A DNA stretch of 10,332 nucleotides from an uncultured Bacteroidales bacterium. Its GTDB lineage: Bacteria > Bacteroidota > Bacteroidia > Bacteroidales > UBA932. The stretch spans positions 1 to 10,332 of the forward strand of contig CAMOGR010000130.1 of NCBI GenBank assembly GCA_946614205.1, written 5' to 3'. Each line of letters starts with the position of its first letter. The stretch's first letter is position 1. The notes below the pieces were generated by a model. It searched no databases. It was not told the DNA's origin and saw nothing but the letters and a program-made list of their open reading frames with translations. The position numbers were made by a program, and so were the translations under genes. Below, piece by piece: positions 7,487 through 10,332 of this stretch.

Positions 7487-7517
7487 CAAAGGTAGCGCAC
7501 AATCTCGGGATTATCAA
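7487..7517 (-). promoter_or_regulatory. Candidate promoter of the HTH gene
   Basis: On the minus strand TTG (7517-7515), a 20-nt spacer, and TACCTTTG (7494-7487) match the Bacteroidetes -33/-7 pattern, with the same spacer length as the menG promoter. Only six bases separate the -7 box from ATG 7480, implying a leaderless or near-leaderless transcript. Confidence 0.55.
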
Positions 7518-7558
7518 GTTCATATTGGGTCATTCGTTCCCGAAGAATAGTAAAGCTT

Positions 7559-7614
7559 TAACGCACAAAGCGAGCTTGGCGCGATACAACCAAACTCGCT
7601 TTGCAGAGTCGTTA
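7559..7614. repeat. Long imperfect hairpin in the 255-bp non-coding gap
   Basis: CAAAGCGAG (7566-7574) pairs exactly with CTCGCTTTG (7595-7603). The stem continues inward past a C-A mismatch with TTGG (7576-7579) and CCAA (7590-7593), leaving a 10-nt loop. An outer TAACG (7559-7563) matches CGTTA (7610-7614) across unequal internal loops. No T-run follows on either strand, so an ordinary intrinsic terminator is not clear; it could end the transcript of the small gene whose stop lies about 130 bases upstream on the minus strand, or be a structured RNA. The rest of the gap (7490-7744) shows the HTH promoter and nothing else I can support. Confidence 0.4.
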
Positions 7615-7744
7615 GTGCAAATAGATAAGAATATCTTTTCTGATTCAAAGGAACGGCTTATACGAAAAACGACCGTCTTCACAAGGAATCTTAACCAAAA
7701 CTAGAAGGAGAAGAATTCATCTGATATTCATCCGTGTTACTATC

Positions 7745-8131
7745 TCAAATCAACAAGAGCACATCTATAAGTTTTTGTCCTGCGGATTCAATTTCATCTG
7801 CACTGAATGAAGAGAAACGATAATACGAATTCCTCTTTTTGTACTGAGGCAACAAACGGATTACACTGTTTAAGTGTTCTCCTAATTGTGACTCTATATT
7901 ACCCCCTTGCACGACTGCTATCTCACAATAAAGCGGAATATACGAAGGCTGATGGTTTATTTGCTTGCCTAAACCATTCCGGCCAATAAACGCATAGCAC
8001 TCTATATCATTAATCTTAACCTTGTACCCAATTAAAATGCTGCGTCCTTTCCATCGGTTATTCTTTGGGCTCCAAGGCTGAATCTTCGGAAATGATTTCT
8101 TGATTTTTGTGTCGATTGTTAGAATATCCAT
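7745..8131 (-). CDS. Small protein of unknown function
   Basis: This gives 128 residues from ATG 8131. I do not recognise it. It has no signal peptide and no clear membrane segment. The N-terminal third is lysine-rich and basic (KIKKSFPKIQPWSPKNNRWKG), the middle is beta-like (ILIGYKVKINDIECYAFIGR), and the C-terminal third is helical with a RLLPQYKKRNSYYRFSSFSA approach. It is probably cytoplasmic. The AT-rich composition matches the large leucine-rich-repeat gene 40 bases upstream on the same strand, and no -7 box is evident in the gap, so the two may be co-transcribed. The frame is real-looking in codon pattern and has no overlapping competitor of quality. Confidence 0.65.
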   Translation of the reverse strand: MDILTIDTKIKKSFPKIQPWSPKNNRWKGRSILIGYKVKINDIECYAFIGRNGLGKQINHQPSYIPLYCEIAVVQGGNIESQLGEHLNSVIRLLPQYKKRNSYYRFSSFSADEIESAGQKLIDVLLLI

Positions 8132-8171
8132 ATTGACTGATTATTAAAGAATTACACACAAGACAATGCAT

Positions 8172-10332
8172 TTACCACTCTTCTGTGCCGGTACCTTCAC
8201 CGCCACCAGACTGAGGGCTGGTCAATATATATGTTTCCGCAGGAATATGGTCAATATCCCTGTTTACTGTAACGTACGGTATGGACTGTCCCTCTGATAT
8301 ATAAAGAGTCTTGAGGTAATTGGTCCCATCGGGGAGGTTCTTTTGAACGCAACTCAGGCGCTTCAGAAGAGGATTGAATGAAACATCCAAAGCCGTCATC
8401 ATATTTCCGCGACATCCTAATTCCTCCAATTTAGCATTGTGGCTCAAATCAATGGAAGTAAAACCGTCGCCATTAATAAACAGCTCCTGAAGATTGACAT
8501 TCTTGCTTAAATCCAGATAACTCAAGCCGGAAATATTGTCGCAACCAATTTTACACAATTTAGCATTGTTGGAAATATCAATATTACATATTTGAGTACT
8601 TGAGAACCCGAGCACCTCCAGATTGCCATTGCCACTAACATCAAGCGACGTCAATGGATTGCCGTCACAATAAAACTCCCGTAATGACGACAGGCCTCTC
8701 AAATTAAGCTCGGATAAACTGTTCCAGTTGCAGTCCAGATATTCCAATTGTGTATTGGAAGTCAAATCAAGCTGTATAAGAGCATTATGGTCTATGTGCA
8801 AACGCTTAAGAGAAGATAATACAGACAAGTCTATTGAAGTAATGCCATTGCCTGCCAAGCCAAGGACCTCCAACTTTACAAGTTTACTCAGATCGACAAG
8901 ACCGACTTCTGGGCAACTCGGATAATGTAATTCTTTAAGCTCGGGGTTCAGCGACAGGTCGGACAGGGAGCGGGCGGCGTCACTGACTATCAGACATTCC
9001 AGATGTGGGGCTTTTGACACATCTATATCGTGGGCCCGTTGGTTTTGAGCATCCTGAGGATACTCAATATTTAGGCGTCTTAATTCAGTAAAAGACGAGA
9101 AATCTGGCATATTACCCCTCAACCCTGATAATTGAATATCACGCAGACGAGGATTATGCTTAATATCAGGGTAGTTCAAATAGGTCAAGTTCAAGCATAA
9201 TTCTTCCAGCAAAGGATTATGCGATAAATCAATAGTCTCCATCTCCACACCCAGGGCGCTGTTATTGGCAAGATTAAGCAGACGCAGTTTGGGATTGTTA
9301 CTTACATCAACTTTATTGATCGTCCCTATCGGGCCGCCGTTGCGATATGGCCCGATATAATAATATGGCTTGTCAATGGGTAAGGTACCGTCACTGTAAT
9401 TGTACCATTCACCAATACAGCAGAGGACCTCCAGGTTAGGCATATACTCGATTCCCTGAAGAGACTGAAGATTGATTTCATTTGAAGGTGACAGCCAGAT
9501 CTGCGTTATTCTCTCCGCCTCAGCATAGCTTATCTGGCCATTGCCATCGGTGTCGAAATTGCTGACAAGCCACGCTCTGAATGCCGGGTCCTCAATCGGG
9601 AGAGGATCATCGACATAACAGATATTAGTCTGAGCGGGAATATGTTCTGTACTTCTATTACGTGTAACAAAGGGTATAACCTGATTGGATTTCACAAACA
9701 AGGACTTCAGAAGGTTATTCCCTTCATTATCATTCATAGGAGAACACAAAAGGCCGTTCTCGTGCTCACCGCCTGCCGAACGAGTGCCAAGTTTCGTATT
9801 GTGCGAAACATCAAGGACGGTAATATTGTTTGCCCAACAGCGTAACCACGTCAGATTCGGATTATGGGAAACATCCAGGTTCCCAAGTCCGCAATTCCAA
9901 CAAGCAAGCTCTTCGAGGAGAGGATTGCCGGACAAGTCTATAGTTTTGACGTCATTGTCGTTGAGCGCAAGGTATTTTAGTTTTGCATTAGCGCTTACAT
10001 CAAGTTTCGCCAAACCGATATTTGCACAGGCCAAGTCGTACAGCTCCGTCATACCGGATAAATCAAGGGTTCCTATAGGATTATTCCAACAAAGAAGCTG
10101 CTCCAAACTGTCCGGAAGTTTTAAAGAGCTGATGCGGTTGTCATAACAATGTAGCACCTTTAGTTGAGTGTTGGCAGACAAATCAAGCTCTGTCAAATGA
10201 TTTCCTTCGCAGGCTAAGTCCTTCAGTTTAGTATTATTCGAAAGGTCAAGCGACGATATGTTAGAGCACATACATTGCAAGCCCTCCAACTCCTGACAGC
10301 CGGAAACATTCAGTTCTCCCGAGAAATGATTA
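8172..10332 (-). CDS. Leucine-rich-repeat protein with internal EF-hand, N-terminus off the window
   Basis: The frame is open to the right edge; apparent starts such as TTG 10289 are internal, because codons upstream to 10331 continue the repeat pattern (GELNVSGCQELEGLQC). About 719 residues are visible. They consist of roughly 21-residue leucine-rich repeats of the Bacteroidetes type (LxxLDLSxNxxLxxLxCxxN). Two repeat blocks each finish with a similar motif: LKSLFVKSNQVIPFVTRNRS near 9710 and LKTLYISEGQSIPYVTVNRD near 8315, each followed by HIPAxTxI. Between the blocks lies a 12-residue EF-hand-like calcium loop DTDGNGQISYAE (9554-9519). The C-terminal tail is SPQSGGGEGTGTEEW, with no recognisable type IX sorting domain. 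Such proteins are usually surface or secreted binding proteins; a signal peptide or lipobox would lie beyond the window. Ligand unknown. Confidence 0.9.
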   Translation of the reverse strand, partial: NHFSGELNVSGCQELEGLQCMCSNISSLDLSNNTKLKDLACEGNHLTELDLSANTQLKVLHCYDNRISSLKLPDSLEQLLCWNNPIGTLDLSGMTELYDLACANIGLAKLDVSANAKLKYLALNDNDVKTIDLSGNPLLEELACWNCGLGNLDVSHNPNLTWLRCWANNITVLDVSHNTKLGTRSAGGEHENGLLCSPMNDNEGNNLLKSLFVKSNQVIPFVTRNRSTEHIPAQTNICYVDDPLPIEDPAFRAWLVSNFDTDGNGQISYAEAERITQIWLSPSNEINLQSLQGIEYMPNLEVLCCIGEWYNYSDGTLPIDKPYYYIGPYRNGGPIGTINKVDVSNNPKLRLLNLANNSALGVEMETIDLSHNPLLEELCLNLTYLNYPDIKHNPRLRDIQLSGLRGNMPDFSSFTELRRLNIEYPQDAQNQRAHDIDVSKAPHLECLIVSDAARSLSDLSLNPELKELHYPSCPEVGLVDLSKLVKLEVLGLAGNGITSIDLSVLSSLKRLHIDHNALIQLDLTSNTQLEYLDCNWNSLSELNLRGLSSLREFYCDGNPLTSLDVSGNGNLEVLGFSSTQICNIDISNNAKLCKIGCDNISGLSYLDLSKNVNLQELFINGDGFTSIDLSHNAKLEELGCRGNMMTALDVSFNPLLKRLSCVQKNLPDGTNYLKTLYISEGQSIPYVTVNRDIDHIPAETYILTSPQSGGGEGTGTEEW
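8223..8315 (-). repeat. Block-closing motif, copy 2
   Basis: The second LRR block ends with LKTLYISEGQSIPYVTVNRD then IDHIPAETYIL. It corresponds residue by residue with the copy at 9612-9710, showing that the whole LRR block plus cap is duplicated within the protein. This copy is followed only by the glycine-rich tail. Confidence 0.75.
9612..9710 (-). repeat. Block-closing motif, copy 1
   Basis: The first visible LRR block ends with LKSLFVKSNQVIPFVTRNRS then TEHIPAQTNICYV. The match to the copy at 8223-8315 shares LK-L, IP-VT-NR and HIPA-T-I positions. It is followed directly by the EF-hand header (DPAFRAWLVSNFDTDGNG) of the next block. Confidence 0.75.

Noticed and set aside
7559..7614. 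Integron attC-like site
   Set aside because: There are AAC and GTTA ends with a stem, but the outer boxes do not match RYYYAAC/GTTRRRY, the spacers are unequal, and there is no integrase or cassette array.
8172..10332. Short-period DNA repeats as a CRISPR or satellite array
   Set aside because: The recurring AATCAAG/ACATCAAG words at about 63 bp spacing encode the 21-residue leucine-rich repeats and are degenerate.

Overview
The window looks like chromosomal DNA of a Bacteroidales-type member of the Bacteroidota. Reasons: promoter -7 elements of the TAnnTTTG type sit in front of several genes; no Shine-Dalgarno sequences are evident; the protein families are typical of the group (a Bacteroidetes-style short HTH protein with an 'STLKRLWGY' signature, 21-residue LDLSxN leucine-rich repeats, a DUF6577-like protein); and menaquinone is the quinone being made. 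Genus cannot be fixed from the sequence.

Left half (1-5514), GC-richer and mostly core genes: the 3' end of a SpoU/TrmH-family RNA 2'-O-methyltransferase (+), a two-hairpin terminator region, enolase (eno, -), then a divergent promoter region leading into a two-gene menaquinone operon (+): menG/ubiE and menA, joined by an ATGA overlap. MenA prenylates 1,4-dihydroxy-2-naphthoate and MenG methylates the product, so the pair encodes the last two steps of menaquinone synthesis. Next comes a divergent pair sharing a very compact promoter: an exported, probably outer-membrane protein of unknown role (-) and a single-pass membrane Ser/Thr kinase (+).

Right half (5516-10332), visibly AT-richer except for the gene at 6905-7480, all on the minus strand and accessory in character: a HEPN (HepT-type) toxin preceded and overlapped by a fusion protein made of an AbiEi/DUF6577-like winged-helix part and an MNT nucleotidyltransferase. 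A perfect 16-bp inverted repeat lies just upstream of this pair and is a good operator candidate. Then follow a Bacteroidetes-type HTH protein, a 255-bp non-coding gap with a long hairpin, a small unrecognised gene, and a large leucine-rich-repeat protein with an internal EF-hand whose N-terminus runs off the window.

Most noteworthy: (i) the toxin-antitoxin cassette, in which the antitoxin joins features of two different TA classes (AbiEi-like regulator and MntA-like nucleotidyltransferase), with a candidate autoregulatory operator; (ii) a recurrent promoter arrangement in which the -7 box lies only a few bases from the start codon, or overlaps the first possible TTG start, implying leaderless or near-leaderless mRNAs.
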